Shown piece after piece: positions 42,585 through 49,639 of a stretch of 50,541 nt of DNA (the stretch's first letter is position 1; the number at the start of each line of letters is the position of its first letter). The stretch lies in contig DAOVIO010000014.1 in NCBI GenBank assembly GCA_030673645.1, forward strand, positions 1-50,541, in the 5' to 3' direction. Below the pieces are notes generated by a model. The model was not told the DNA's origin, ran no database searches, and saw nothing but the letters and a program-made list of their open reading frames with translations. A program made the translations under genes and the position numbers. This stretch comes from JAGLSB01 sp023135955 (GTDB taxonomy: Bacteria > Bacteroidota > Bacteroidia > Bacteroidales > GCA-2748055).

Positions 42585-43118
42585 ATGATGAAAAAGTTTA
42601 AAAAAATCAAGTTAGTAAAAGGTGGAGGCTTAGAACTTCATTTTAACGATCCTATTGTTTCAGGGAGTGAGACATATGGCAGGACATTAGTTGTTAAATC
42701 TACGGTAGACATTCATCCCGACCTTAAAACAGCGTTGGATGCAATGAAACCTGAATTTGCGACTGTTGCAGGGTTTACTTTTATCGTGAACGAAATGATG
42801 AGCCAGCCGGAATTCAAAGCAACAGGCGATCAGTCGAAATACCTTGAAAAATTGAGGGTGGAAATCTATTCGAGAATTCGGATCAATGGGATTTCAATTG
42901 CAGGGACTGAAGAGAAGCCAGTTATTATTATCTTGGGAGATATGAAATATCCGAAAAGTAATGCAACAATGGCGATCAATCCTAAAATTGAACTTTCGAA
43001 AGATGAGTATGGTTTTGAGGATGATTTGAAAGCTAAAATGGAGTTGGTCATTTCAGAGGCTTTGGAGTATCAGGAAGGGAAACAGGCTCAATTGGAGATC
43101 GCATTTGAAGAAAATTGA
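42585..43118 (+). CDS. Conserved hypothetical protein
   Basis: A 177-aa alpha/beta protein rich in Lys/Glu, in the replication/recombination block. The end is acidic. Similar proteins occur in Bacteroidota phages near SSB (from memory), but the role is unknown. A -7-like box (TACCTTTG, 43119-43126) lies immediately after its stop codon. Confidence 0.55.
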   Translation: MMKKFKKIKLVKGGGLELHFNDPIVSGSETYGRTLVVKSTVDIHPDLKTALDAMKPEFATVAGFTFIVNEMMSQPEFKATGDQSKYLEKLRVEIYSRIRINGISIAGTEEKPVIIILGDMKYPKSNATMAINPKIELSKDEYGFEDDLKAKMELVISEALEYQEGKQAQLEIAFEEN

Positions 43119-43125
43119 TACCTTT

Positions 43126-43185
43126 GTAATGCAGTCAAAGTTTAGCGACTTTGTTCAATGAGGTTACACTTTCCTACTGCATTAC
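43126..43185 (+). other. Three-way-junction RNA candidate before HNH gene
   Basis: GTAATGCAGT (43126-43135) is perfectly complementary to ACTGCATTAC (43176-43185). Directly inside are CAAAGT/ACTTTG (43136-43153, 6-nt loop) and AGG/CCT (43161-43175). TACCTTTG overlaps its left edge and could start transcription here. Confidence 0.5.
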
Positions 43186-43214
43186 TTCAAACAAAGTGTA
43201 TAAAAAAGTATATC

Positions 43215-43769
43215 ATGGAAAAAGAAATTTGGAAAGATATCATTGGCTTTGAAGGGTATTATCAAGTAAGTAGTTTTGGTAATATCAGGAGTGTTGATAG
43301 ATATATTCAGAACAATCCTAATGCAAGCAGAAAGCTGAAAGGCAAGAATTTAAAGCAAAAGATAGGCATTAAAGGGTATCATTTAATTTGCTTGCATAAA
43401 AATGGCAGTAATAAATTTGTTCGAGTACCTAGAATTGTTGGAGAAATGTTTGTTGAAAATCCTTTAAATAAGCCTCAAATAAATCACAAGGATGGCGATA
43501 AATCCAACAATAATGCATCTAATTTAGAGTGGGCTACATGTCTTGAAAATATTACTCATTCAGTTAAAAACGGATTTCATAAATCAGGCAGTAATCATGT
43601 TCAGAGTAAACCTGTCATTCAAATGACATTGGATAAGAAGTTTATAAAAAGACATGGCTCTATGATGTGTGCTTTCCGCGATACAGGTGTAGCAGATACA
43701 GGAATTAGTTTGTGCTGTGCAAACAAGAGGAAACACGCAGGAGGGTTTTTATGGAAATTAGCAATTTGA
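43215..43769 (+). CDS. NUMOD4-HNH homing endonuclease
   Basis: A 184-aa nuclease. The NUMOD4 domain (EIWKDIIGFEGYYQVSSFGN) covers residues 3-60. The HNH core NHKDGDKSNNNASNLEWATC follows at about residues 92-120. The C-terminal DNA-contact region is near SKPVIQM. ATG 43215 is chosen because upstream bases form an RNA structure. It is probably a free-standing mobile endonuclease and resembles 49090. Confidence 0.85.
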   Translation: MEKEIWKDIIGFEGYYQVSSFGNIRSVDRYIQNNPNASRKLKGKNLKQKIGIKGYHLICLHKNGSNKFVRVPRIVGEMFVENPLNKPQINHKDGDKSNNNASNLEWATCLENITHSVKNGFHKSGSNHVQSKPVIQMTLDKKFIKRHGSMMCAFRDTGVADTGISLCCANKRKHAGGFLWKLAI

Positions 43770-44191
43770 AAGATTATAACATTGAGTTATCCAAAGGATT
43801 TCAACCTCTTATTGATTTTGGCTATGAGGTTGAATTCAGTTTGAGGCTTATTTTGCAAACAGAGCTTTTCTTTCCTACAGGGCATAACGTTGTAAAGGCT
43901 AATGATAGATTTTATCATTGGGTATTTAAGAATAAGCAACGACTTGCAATTGACAACTATTGTGAGGAATGCTGTGTGCCAATTTATGAATATCATTCAG
44001 GGTACATTAGCCATATTTTACCGAGAGGTGGTTTCCCTGAAATGGCTCATGATGTTAGAAATGCAAATATATTATGCAGACACCATCATACTCAATGGGA
44101 GAATTGGAAGCGATGTAAGGATATGAAAATCTATCCTGCAAACGAAATTATAATTAAGGAATTAAAGTTTGATTACCATGTCCGAAAATAA
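43751..44191 (+). CDS. HNH nuclease
   Basis: A 146-aa protein. CEECC then YHSGYISHILPRGG and DVRNANILCRHHHTQWE fit the HNH/His-Me finger nuclease pattern with zinc-binding Cys pairs. It differs from the NUMOD4 type. ATG 43751 overlaps the upstream gene by 19 nt. It may act in DNA processing or packaging, or be another mobile nuclease. Confidence 0.7.
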   Translation: MEISNLKDYNIELSKGFQPLIDFGYEVEFSLRLILQTELFFPTGHNVVKANDRFYHWVFKNKQRLAIDNYCEECCVPIYEYHSGYISHILPRGGFPEMAHDVRNANILCRHHHTQWENWKRCKDMKIYPANEIIIKELKFDYHVRK

Positions 44192-44336
44192 CAAGGAGAA
44201 TGTACCGAGTGAAATTAAAGGAGCAACTTTTGATCAAACAAGTAGAAAGTCATTTATGGCTAAAAGGAGATTTAATCGGAAATTAAGAAGCCTTTATTTA
44301 AAGGACTTTAAACAATTGTTGAAATGCACAAAATAA
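44178..44336 (+). CDS. Small basic protein
   Basis: A 52-aa protein, basic in its C-terminal half (KSFMAKRRFNRKLRSLYLKDFKQ). It overlaps HNH upstream and QueD downstream by 13-14 nt, so it is coupled with the 7-deazaguanine genes. Function unknown. Confidence 0.5.
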   Translation: MSENNKENVPSEIKGATFDQTSRKSFMAKRRFNRKLRSLYLKDFKQLLKCTK

Positions 44337-44815
44337 GTAAATCATTTGAATTTGATTTTGGACACAGGGTTTGGAATCAGAAATTGAAGCCTGAATTAGC
44401 AGGAACATCGTTGAATAAATGCAGATTCTTGCATGGACATAGAGGGAAAGTAGTTATTGAATTAAAATCTGAGACATTGAAAGATGGTATGGTTATGGAT
44501 TTCAATGAACTGAATTTTTTCAAGGAGTTTCTTGATCGTTACATCGATCATAAATTTTTGGTTGATGAGAATGATCCTTCTATTGGATTACAAAATGTTA
44601 ATCTCATGCTTAATGAATCTGAGGATGGATTCAAAACCGAAGCATCAGAGGATGAAATTGATGCCAGTTTCGTTTATGTTCCATTTTGTCCGACTGCGGA
44701 GAATATATCAAAGTGGTTTTATGAAATTCTTGTTAATAAGTTAGGAACAATTGTTAATTCTGTAACCTTCTATGAAACACCGAAAGCTAAAGCGACCTAC
44801 ACCAAGAGCCTGTAA
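44324..44815 (+). CDS. queD: QueD, 6-carboxytetrahydropterin synthase
   Basis: A 163-aa enzyme of the T-fold. It converts 7,8-dihydroneopterin triphosphate to 6-carboxytetrahydropterin, the second step of preQ0 synthesis. Zinc ligands are His14 (FGHRVW), His37 and His39 in CRFLHGH, with catalytic Cys33. MVMDFNELN, DHKFL, PTAENISKW and FYETPKAKATY are family motifs. It is somewhat longer than bacterial QueD because of an acidic loop before the C-terminal motifs. queE follows after a tiny ORF. Confidence 0.88.
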   Translation: MHKISKSFEFDFGHRVWNQKLKPELAGTSLNKCRFLHGHRGKVVIELKSETLKDGMVMDFNELNFFKEFLDRYIDHKFLVDENDPSIGLQNVNLMLNESEDGFKTEASEDEIDASFVYVPFCPTAENISKWFYEILVNKLGTIVNSVTFYETPKAKATYTKSL

Positions 44816-44900
44816 GAATTGCAAAGTAAAGAATTCTGATGGCTGTATGTACGATTATCATTCACAAGAGAAAATCTTATCATGCCAAAAATTTAAGTAA
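44772..44900 (+). CDS. Cys-rich mini-protein between queD and queE
   Basis: A 42-aa ORF overlapping the end of queD by 44 nt and ending 9 nt before queE. Four Cys (residues 14, 17, 25 and 38) and many Lys/Arg suggest a small metal- or nucleic-acid-binding protein. The tight spacing suggests co-expression with the Que enzymes. Confidence 0.45.
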   Translation: MKHRKLKRPTPRACKNCKVKNSDGCMYDYHSQEKILSCQKFK

Positions 44901-44909
44901 TTATAGATT

Positions 44910-45656
44910 ATGAAGAAAACAAAAATAATTGAAGTAAGTAAAGTAATTCAGGGAGAGGGAAAATACTCAGGTATTCCGCACATTTTAATTCGTATGTCGG
45001 GGTGCAATCTTCGGTGCGCCTTCTCCGATTCGATTTGTGATGCTCACTATGCCAGTTGGAAACCTGAAGATGGATCAATAATGTTATTGGACGTTGATAA
45101 AGTGATCAAAGCAAATAAACACATTCATCATTTCCTTATTACAGGTGGAGAGCCAACATTTAATCCATCTCTTCTGAAGAGAATTGTTAAAATGATCAAA
45201 GTAAACAATAAGCTCAATTTTATTACTGTTGAAACGAATGGAACAAGGTTCGTAGAAGAGAAAGGGATTGATTTTTGGAGCATATCGCCTAAACTGAGTA
45301 ACAGTATTCCGATTGAAGGTAAGCCAACCAATTTAGGGCAAATCTCTCCCTCTGATGTGCTGAAGCATAGATCAGAATACCACCAGCCGAAAGTGGTTGA
45401 AAAAATAGTTAATTTCAGCAGAGGCAATTTTCAATTAAAATTTGTTATTTCGAATACAGAAGATGTTGAAGAGGCTATAAAATATCTTCATAAAGTATTT
45501 ATTGCTGATTCTGTAGAAATTGCAAAATCATGGGTTTACTTCATGCCAGAAGGAACAACAAACGAGAGCTTAAACAAGAGAAGGAAATGGCTGATTGAAA
45601 AATGCATTGATTTAGGAGTTAATTATTCTGATCGTTTGCAAATATTAATAAAATAG
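44910..45656 (+). CDS. queE: QueE, 7-carboxy-7-deazaguanine synthase (radical SAM)
   Basis: A 248-aa radical SAM enzyme that rearranges 6-carboxytetrahydropterin to 7-carboxy-7-deazaguanine. QGEGKYSG at residues 14-21, TGGEPT at 78-83 and VETNGT are family motifs. The cluster-binding motif is unusual: Cys32-x3-Cys36-x6-Cys43 (GCNLRCAFSDSICD), a 4-residue insertion compared with CX3CX2C. It is the last gene before the next promoter. Confidence 0.85.
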   Translation: MKKTKIIEVSKVIQGEGKYSGIPHILIRMSGCNLRCAFSDSICDAHYASWKPEDGSIMLLDVDKVIKANKHIHHFLITGGEPTFNPSLLKRIVKMIKVNNKLNFITVETNGTRFVEEKGIDFWSISPKLSNSIPIEGKPTNLGQISPSDVLKHRSEYHQPKVVEKIVNFSRGNFQLKFVISNTEDVEEAIKYLHKVFIADSVEIAKSWVYFMPEGTTNESLNKRRKWLIEKCIDLGVNYSDRLQILIK

Positions 45657-45657
45657 T

Positions 45658-45686
45658 TTGTAATTTAAAAAATATTATTAATTTTG
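45658..45686 (+). promoter_or_regulatory. Promoter for the IbrA-GNAT-IbrB unit
   Basis: TTG at 45658-45660 and a perfect TAATTTTG at 45679-45686 are separated by 18 nt. The predicted start site (about 45690-45693) coincides with the first base of the structured leader. Confidence 0.55.
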
Positions 45687-45691
45687 AATCA

Positions 45692-45774
45692 GCGTTATAT
45701 TTAAAATTAATCGAAAATATTACAATCTAAAGCATTTCTAGTGAATTAGATTCCCGTCTAATTATAACGCCACT
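45692..45774 (+). other. Structured 5' leader RNA candidate
   Basis: GCGTTATA (45692-45699) is perfectly complementary to TATAACGC (45763-45770). Next to it, AATTAGA/TCTAATT (45744-45763) forms a 7-bp hairpin with a TTCCCG loop; the two share one base at 45763. The size suggests a tRNA, but no D or anticodon arm can be drawn. It may be a riboswitch or leader. Confidence 0.5.
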
Positions 45775-45802
45775 GGATTTGCTTTTCATAATAGCGTTAA
45801 TT

Positions 45803-46195
45803 ATGGGAAGAATATATCATCATTACATTAAGTGGGAAGATTGGAGACACGGATTTTATAACAACTGTTCTGGTTGTGAAAAACAATCAAAAATAGAGAA
45901 AGTTTTAGAAATGTTTAATTCTGAAGAATTGACAAAAGAATGTATGAATCGTGTAACTTCTGAATGGGTTTTCTCATGTGAGCATAACCTAACAAATGAG
46001 GCTCTTAATAAAATAGCTTACATAGGACAAGCGGCATGTTGTATTTATGCCTAAATTCCATCTACTGTAACCATGGAAGCATGGAGTTTGCTAAGTAAAG
46101 AAGTACAAGACAGATCAGACAAAATTGCCGAATCAGTTTTAAGCGAATGGAAAACAAATAATACATTTATTCAACTATGCCTAAATATAGATTAG
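45803..46195 (+). pseudogene. Conserved phage protein interrupted by in-frame TAA
   Basis: ATG 45803 opens an 83-aa product ending at TAA 46052-46054. The same frame then continues IPSTVTMEAWSLLSKEVQ to TAG 46195. Both halves match one conserved phage family (RIYHH...; WVFSCEHNLTNEALNKIAYIGQAA; AWSLL..E.Q.), as I remember it. The stop is either a nonsense mutation or is read through. The second half also has its own ATG at 46073. It is the first gene after the structured leader. Confidence 0.55.
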
Positions 46196-47400
46196 ATATA
46201 AACGTGCTTGAAGCTGCAAGGGAACGAATAAAATTCACATTCGATGAATTTGAAAAAGTATATGTTAGTTTTAGTGCAGGGAAGGATTCAACCGTAATGC
46301 TTCATTTGGTAATTGACGAAGCAAGAAAAAGAAATCAAAAAGTCGGTGTTCTTATAGTTGATTTGGAGGGACAATATAAGCTTACAATAGATCACGCTAA
46401 AAAGATGTTCGACGAATATGTAGATTATATTGACCTGTACTGGGTTTGTCTTCCAATTCATTTAAGGAATGCAGTAAGTGTTTATGAACCATTTTGGATT
46501 TGCTGGGACAAGGACAGAAAAGAAGATTGGATTCGTGAGCTTCCAGAAGGTTCTATCTCCGATGAATCATATTTCCCATTTTTTAGAAAGGGAATGGAAT
46601 TTGAGGAATTTGTACCTGAATTTGGAGAATGGTATTCAGAAGGGAAAAGAACAGCTTGTATGGTTGGTATAAGGACAGACGAAAGCCTTAATCGTTATCG
46701 GACAATCGCGAGCAAAACAAAAGAGTCCTATAAACAAAAGCAATATACAACACTTGTTACTCCAAATGTATTCAATGTTTATCCTATTTATGACTGGAAG
46801 ACTGAAGACGTTTGGATATATCACGCCAAGAATGAAGAAAAAAGATACAATCAATTATACGAATTAATGCATAAGGCTGGACTTTCTATTCATCAACAAA
46901 GAATTTGCCAGCCATACGGAGACGATCAAAGACGTGGATTGTGGTTGTTTCATTTAATAGAGCCTGAGACATGGGCTAAAGTAGTTGCGAGGGTAAACGG
47001 TGCAAACAGTGGAGCTTTATATGTAAATGAAAGCGGGGCAATAACAGGATACAACAAGATAACAAAACCGGACAATCATACATGGAAGTCGTTTAGTGAA
47101 TTATTTCTAAATAGTATTCCAGAAGTCACAAAAGAACATTACATCAATAAGATATTTACCTTTATTGAGTGGTGGAGCAAAAGAGGTTATCCAAACGGAA
47201 TACCAGACGAAGCCCCGTACATATTGGAGAGTAAAAAACTTGTTCCTTCTTGGAGGCGAATCGCTAAAACGCTTCTAAGGAATGACTATTGGTGCAAGGG
47301 ATTGAGTTTCACACAGCACAAAACTGAGGCTTATAAAAAATATCTTGAACTTAAAAAAAGGAAACGAAATGAAAAAAGATTTACAATTGAAAATGCTTGA
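46177..47400 (+). CDS. ibrA: IbrA-like PP-loop ATPase (PAPS-reductase family, DUF3440)
   Basis: A 407-aa protein. The PP-loop SAGKDS at residues 33-38 binds and adenylates substrates in this family. TACMVGIRTDES (159-170), YPIYDWKTEDVW and ICQPYGDDQRRGLWLFH complete the IbrA/DUF3440 pattern. In E. coli, IbrA works with IbrB, and the biochemical reaction is unresolved. Related PP-loop enzymes transfer sulfur or activate carboxylates on nucleic acids. A GNAT gene overlaps its end by 32 nt. Confidence 0.82.
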   Translation: MPKYRLDINVLEAARERIKFTFDEFEKVYVSFSAGKDSTVMLHLVIDEARKRNQKVGVLIVDLEGQYKLTIDHAKKMFDEYVDYIDLYWVCLPIHLRNAVSVYEPFWICWDKDRKEDWIRELPEGSISDESYFPFFRKGMEFEEFVPEFGEWYSEGKRTACMVGIRTDESLNRYRTIASKTKESYKQKQYTTLVTPNVFNVYPIYDWKTEDVWIYHAKNEEKRYNQLYELMHKAGLSIHQQRICQPYGDDQRRGLWLFHLIEPETWAKVVARVNGANSGALYVNESGAITGYNKITKPDNHTWKSFSELFLNSIPEVTKEHYINKIFTFIEWWSKRGYPNGIPDEAPYILESKKLVPSWRRIAKTLLRNDYWCKGLSFTQHKTEAYKKYLELKKRKRNEKRFTIENA

Positions 47401-47788
47401 ATACAGCCATTCGCATCCATCGTTATGGACTGAAATAGGGCGATTTTGCGCGGATAGAGAAGTGTCAAAAGAACTCGGCATAAATATAACATCAAACGAT
47501 AATTGTTCTTGGTTTCTGGCTTTTATAGATAACAGGTTGATTGGGTTTTGTTGTGCCGAAAATAAGAAAGATCATATAGTTTTTAAACATGACTTCGTTG
47601 TGAAGTCATTCCGTAATAATGGAGTATATAAAGAATTATTTAAATTCAGACTGTTGTCATTTAAAGACAAAAGAATAAAATCAGTATGTAATGAAAATTC
47701 AATTGGAACATATTTGTTAAATGGGTTCAAATTAACTGGAATTAATGGAAAATACAAAAAAGTAATTAAACATGAAAAGACAAATTAA
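47369..47788 (+). CDS. GNAT-family acetyltransferase
   Basis: A 139-aa protein starting inside ibrA. SWFLAFIDNRLIGFCCAE, DFVVKSFRNNGVYKELFKF (acyl-CoA loop, about residues 73-91) and NENSIGTYLLNGFKLTGI are the standard GNAT motifs. It overlaps ibrB by 17 nt, so the three genes are coupled. The substrate is unknown. A nucleobase or a protein of the pair are both possible. Confidence 0.72.
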   Translation: MKKDLQLKMLEYSHSHPSLWTEIGRFCADREVSKELGINITSNDNCSWFLAFIDNRLIGFCCAENKKDHIVFKHDFVVKSFRNNGVYKELFKFRLLSFKDKRIKSVCNENSIGTYLLNGFKLTGINGKYKKVIKHEKTN

Positions 47789-48440
47789 CGAAATAATCGG
47801 ACTACTTCATTCAATGAGTTTGGATGAACGAATAGACGCACTGAATCTAATAAAATCCAAACTTCATGAGATAAGCCCATTTAAAAACGAACCTGTGGAT
47901 TGTGTTTTGTGGGTTAGAAATGATACCGTAAAGGCAAATGATTATAATCCTAACAATGTTGCGCCTCCTGAAATGGAATTATTAAGATTAAGTATTGCTA
48001 ATGATGGATACACTCAGCCAATTGTTTCGATGAATTCAGAGGTTGAAGGAGAGCGAGAAGTAATCGATGGATTTCACAGAAACAGGGTAGGTAAGGAATG
48101 TGATGAAATTCAAAAAAGAGTCTTAGGTTATTTACCAGTTGTTACAATTAGAGAATCACAAACTGGATTGAATGACAGGGTTGCATCAACTATTAGACAC
48201 AATAGAGCAAGAGGTAAACATCAGGTTACGGACATGTCTAATATTGTGGCTGATCTTAAAAAGAGAAATTGGTCTCCTAAGAAAATAAGTATAGAGCTTG
48301 GGATGGATGCGGATGAAGTATTAAGATTATCTCAGATTAGTGGATTAACGGAATTATTTAAAGATAAAAGTTTCTCAATGGCATGGGAGGCAGAGGAAGG
48401 ACATAGCGTATTAGAATCAGAAAAAAAAATAATTGAGTAA
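47772..48440 (+). CDS. ibrB: IbrB-like ParB/sulfiredoxin-fold protein
   Basis: A 222-aa protein. The ParB N-terminal domain spans about residues 40-125, with DGFHR at 99-103 as the nucleotide-binding signature. IRHNRARGKHQV follows, then an HTH-like part (NWSPKKISIELGMDADEVL). It matches IbrB, the usual partner of IbrA, rather than a chromosome-partition ParB. It probably guides or gates the IbrA reaction on DNA (inference). Confidence 0.8.
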   Translation: MKRQINEIIGLLHSMSLDERIDALNLIKSKLHEISPFKNEPVDCVLWVRNDTVKANDYNPNNVAPPEMELLRLSIANDGYTQPIVSMNSEVEGEREVIDGFHRNRVGKECDEIQKRVLGYLPVVTIRESQTGLNDRVASTIRHNRARGKHQVTDMSNIVADLKKRNWSPKKISIELGMDADEVLRLSQISGLTELFKDKSFSMAWEAEEGHSVLESEKKIIE

Positions 48441-48559
48441 TATGTTTAAATGAATAATATCTTGTTATTACATCGCTATTCAATATAAATAGTTAGAAAA
48501 ACAGGGAAATGTCAAAAAATGAATTATTTTTGTATTGGCTTTCGAGAGAAAAACCATAA

Positions 48560-48579
48560 AAGGTATATTCCCATACCTT
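48560..48579 (+). terminator. Hairpin upstream of terminator
   Basis: AAGGTAT and ATACCTT form a perfect 7-bp stem around ATTCCC, followed by CATTTGTC. It is the first of two tandem hairpins ending the ibr unit. Confidence 0.45.
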
Positions 48580-48593
48580 CATTTGTCTGTTTA

Positions 48594-48620
48594 GGGCGGT
48601 CTATTGAGATCGCCCTTTTT
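48594..48620 (+). terminator. Intrinsic terminator of the ibr unit
   Basis: GGGCGGTC pairs with GATCGCCC (one G-T pair) around TATTGA, followed by TTTTT. It insulates the IbrA-GNAT-IbrB unit from P4. Confidence 0.8.
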
Positions 48621-48706
48621 AGTGCCTTATTTTGAACGAAACGTCCTGAGAAGTATATTTTACCGCCTGAATACCGAAACCCTCTGTGTGTAGATATTAG
48701 ATAAAA

Positions 48707-48804
48707 TTAACTTTTAATAAAAAATATTAAAAATAGTTTCGAAAAAGTTTGCACAGTATTATATAATAGTATAATTTAGAGGCATGAATTTTAAAACAGA
48801 CAAA
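48707..48804 (+). promoter_or_regulatory. Early promoter cassette P4
   Basis: TTG at 48749-48751, a 20-nt spacer and TAATTTAG at 48772-48779. The upstream block TTAACTTTTAATAAAAAAT and the AAAACAGACAAA leader match P2 and P3. Confidence 0.8.
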
Positions 48805-49047
48805 ATGACAACATCTACAATTAACGCAAATTTCAAAATTAAGATCAACGGTTTAGTGAATGGCAAAAAAGTGAATAGCTTATTTGGTGTTTCGGGAGCG
48901 ATGAGAATTTTGGAAGAAACCAAAACCTATGATGAGGATCAGGAGATGTTATTTCACAAACTATTGAATAGAGCGTTTAATTCAATGGATGATAAGTGTG
49001 TTTGTAAATTACGGAGAGGAATTCGTATCTCTTTTTATAGATATTAA
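48805..49047 (+). CDS. Hypothetical protein
   Basis: An 80-aa protein starting at the ATG after the ACAGACAAA leader; the in-frame ATG at 48784 lies within the leader. The sequence is beta then helical, with a basic end (CKLRRGIRISFYRY). First gene of the P4 unit. Unknown function. Confidence 0.6.
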   Translation: MTTSTINANFKIKINGLVNGKKVNSLFGVSGAMRILEETKTYDEDQEMLFHKLLNRAFNSMDDKCVCKLRRGIRISFYRY

Positions 49048-49089
49048 GGATATTCTATTAACTTAGCGTACTAGTCAAAGTAACATTTC

Positions 49090-49620
49090 ATGAGAGAAAC
49101 ATTTAAAGATATTGAAGGATATGAATCTTTGTATAGGATATCAGACATTGGGAGTGTGTTGAGAGTAGGAAGAATATCATATAGGAAGAATGGAAGGGAG
49201 TTGCCATTAAAGGAAAAATTATTGAATATAAATATCAATAAACATGGCTATTGTTTTATATCGTTACAGAATGGGAATAAAAGATCAAACAAATTAGTGC
49301 ATCGTTTAGTATTAGAAACGTTTGATCCAATAGATGAAAAATTGACAGTCAATCATATTAATGGAATAAAAACGGACAATCGATTGTCAAACCTTGAATG
49401 GGCAACAGTAAGGGAAAACATAGTCCACTCATTTACATTGGGAACACGAAAGTTGAATAATAAAAAAGTTGGCAAGTACGTAGACGGGAAGTTGGTTGAA
49501 TCTTACGATTCACTAAAGGATGCAGCAGATAAGAATGGAGTTAGTAGAGCATCTATTTCGTTGAGTTGCTCTAGGGCAGCAAAGAAGAGATACCGAAAAC
49601 CGTATTATCAAAAATTATAG
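49090..49620 (+). CDS. NUMOD4-HNH homing endonuclease
   Basis: A 176-aa nuclease. The NUMOD4 domain is ETFKDIEGYESLYRISDIGS. The HNH core NHINGIKTDNRLSNLEWATV lies at about residues 94-118. A C-terminal modular DNA-binding region (SYDSLKDAADKNGVSRASIS) resembles NUMOD1. It is paralogous to 43215 and probably mobile. Confidence 0.87.
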   Translation: MRETFKDIEGYESLYRISDIGSVLRVGRISYRKNGRELPLKEKLLNININKHGYCFISLQNGNKRSNKLVHRLVLETFDPIDEKLTVNHINGIKTDNRLSNLEWATVRENIVHSFTLGTRKLNNKKVGKYVDGKLVESYDSLKDAADKNGVSRASISLSCSRAAKKRYRKPYYQKL

Positions 49621-49639
49621 TTACTAAAAATACAGACAA

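Larger units (their letters stand above)
48441..48804 (+). other. Intergenic region with terminators and promoter P4
   Basis: This is the longest gap without a confident gene. It contains a possible 16-aa ORF (48509-48559, after an AAACAGGGAA leader), two tandem hairpins, an unassigned stretch at 48621-48706, and the promoter cassette P4. Nothing else is seen. Confidence 0.6.

Noticed and set aside
45692..45770. tRNA gene (79 nt, paired ends, TTCCCG loop)
   Set aside because: The acceptor-like stem is good, but the T-arm has a 7-bp stem and 6-nt loop, position 8 is A, and no D-arm or anticodon arm can be drawn.
46177..47400. QueC or true PAPS reductase
   Set aside because: The PP-loop fits, but length and the IbrA-specific segments point to DUF3440; QueC zinc cysteines and the assimilatory reductase C-terminal Cys motif are not seen.
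48509..48559. 16-aa ORF after an AAACAGGGAA leader
   Set aside because: Too short, and its end merges into a terminator-like hairpin; not supportable as a gene.
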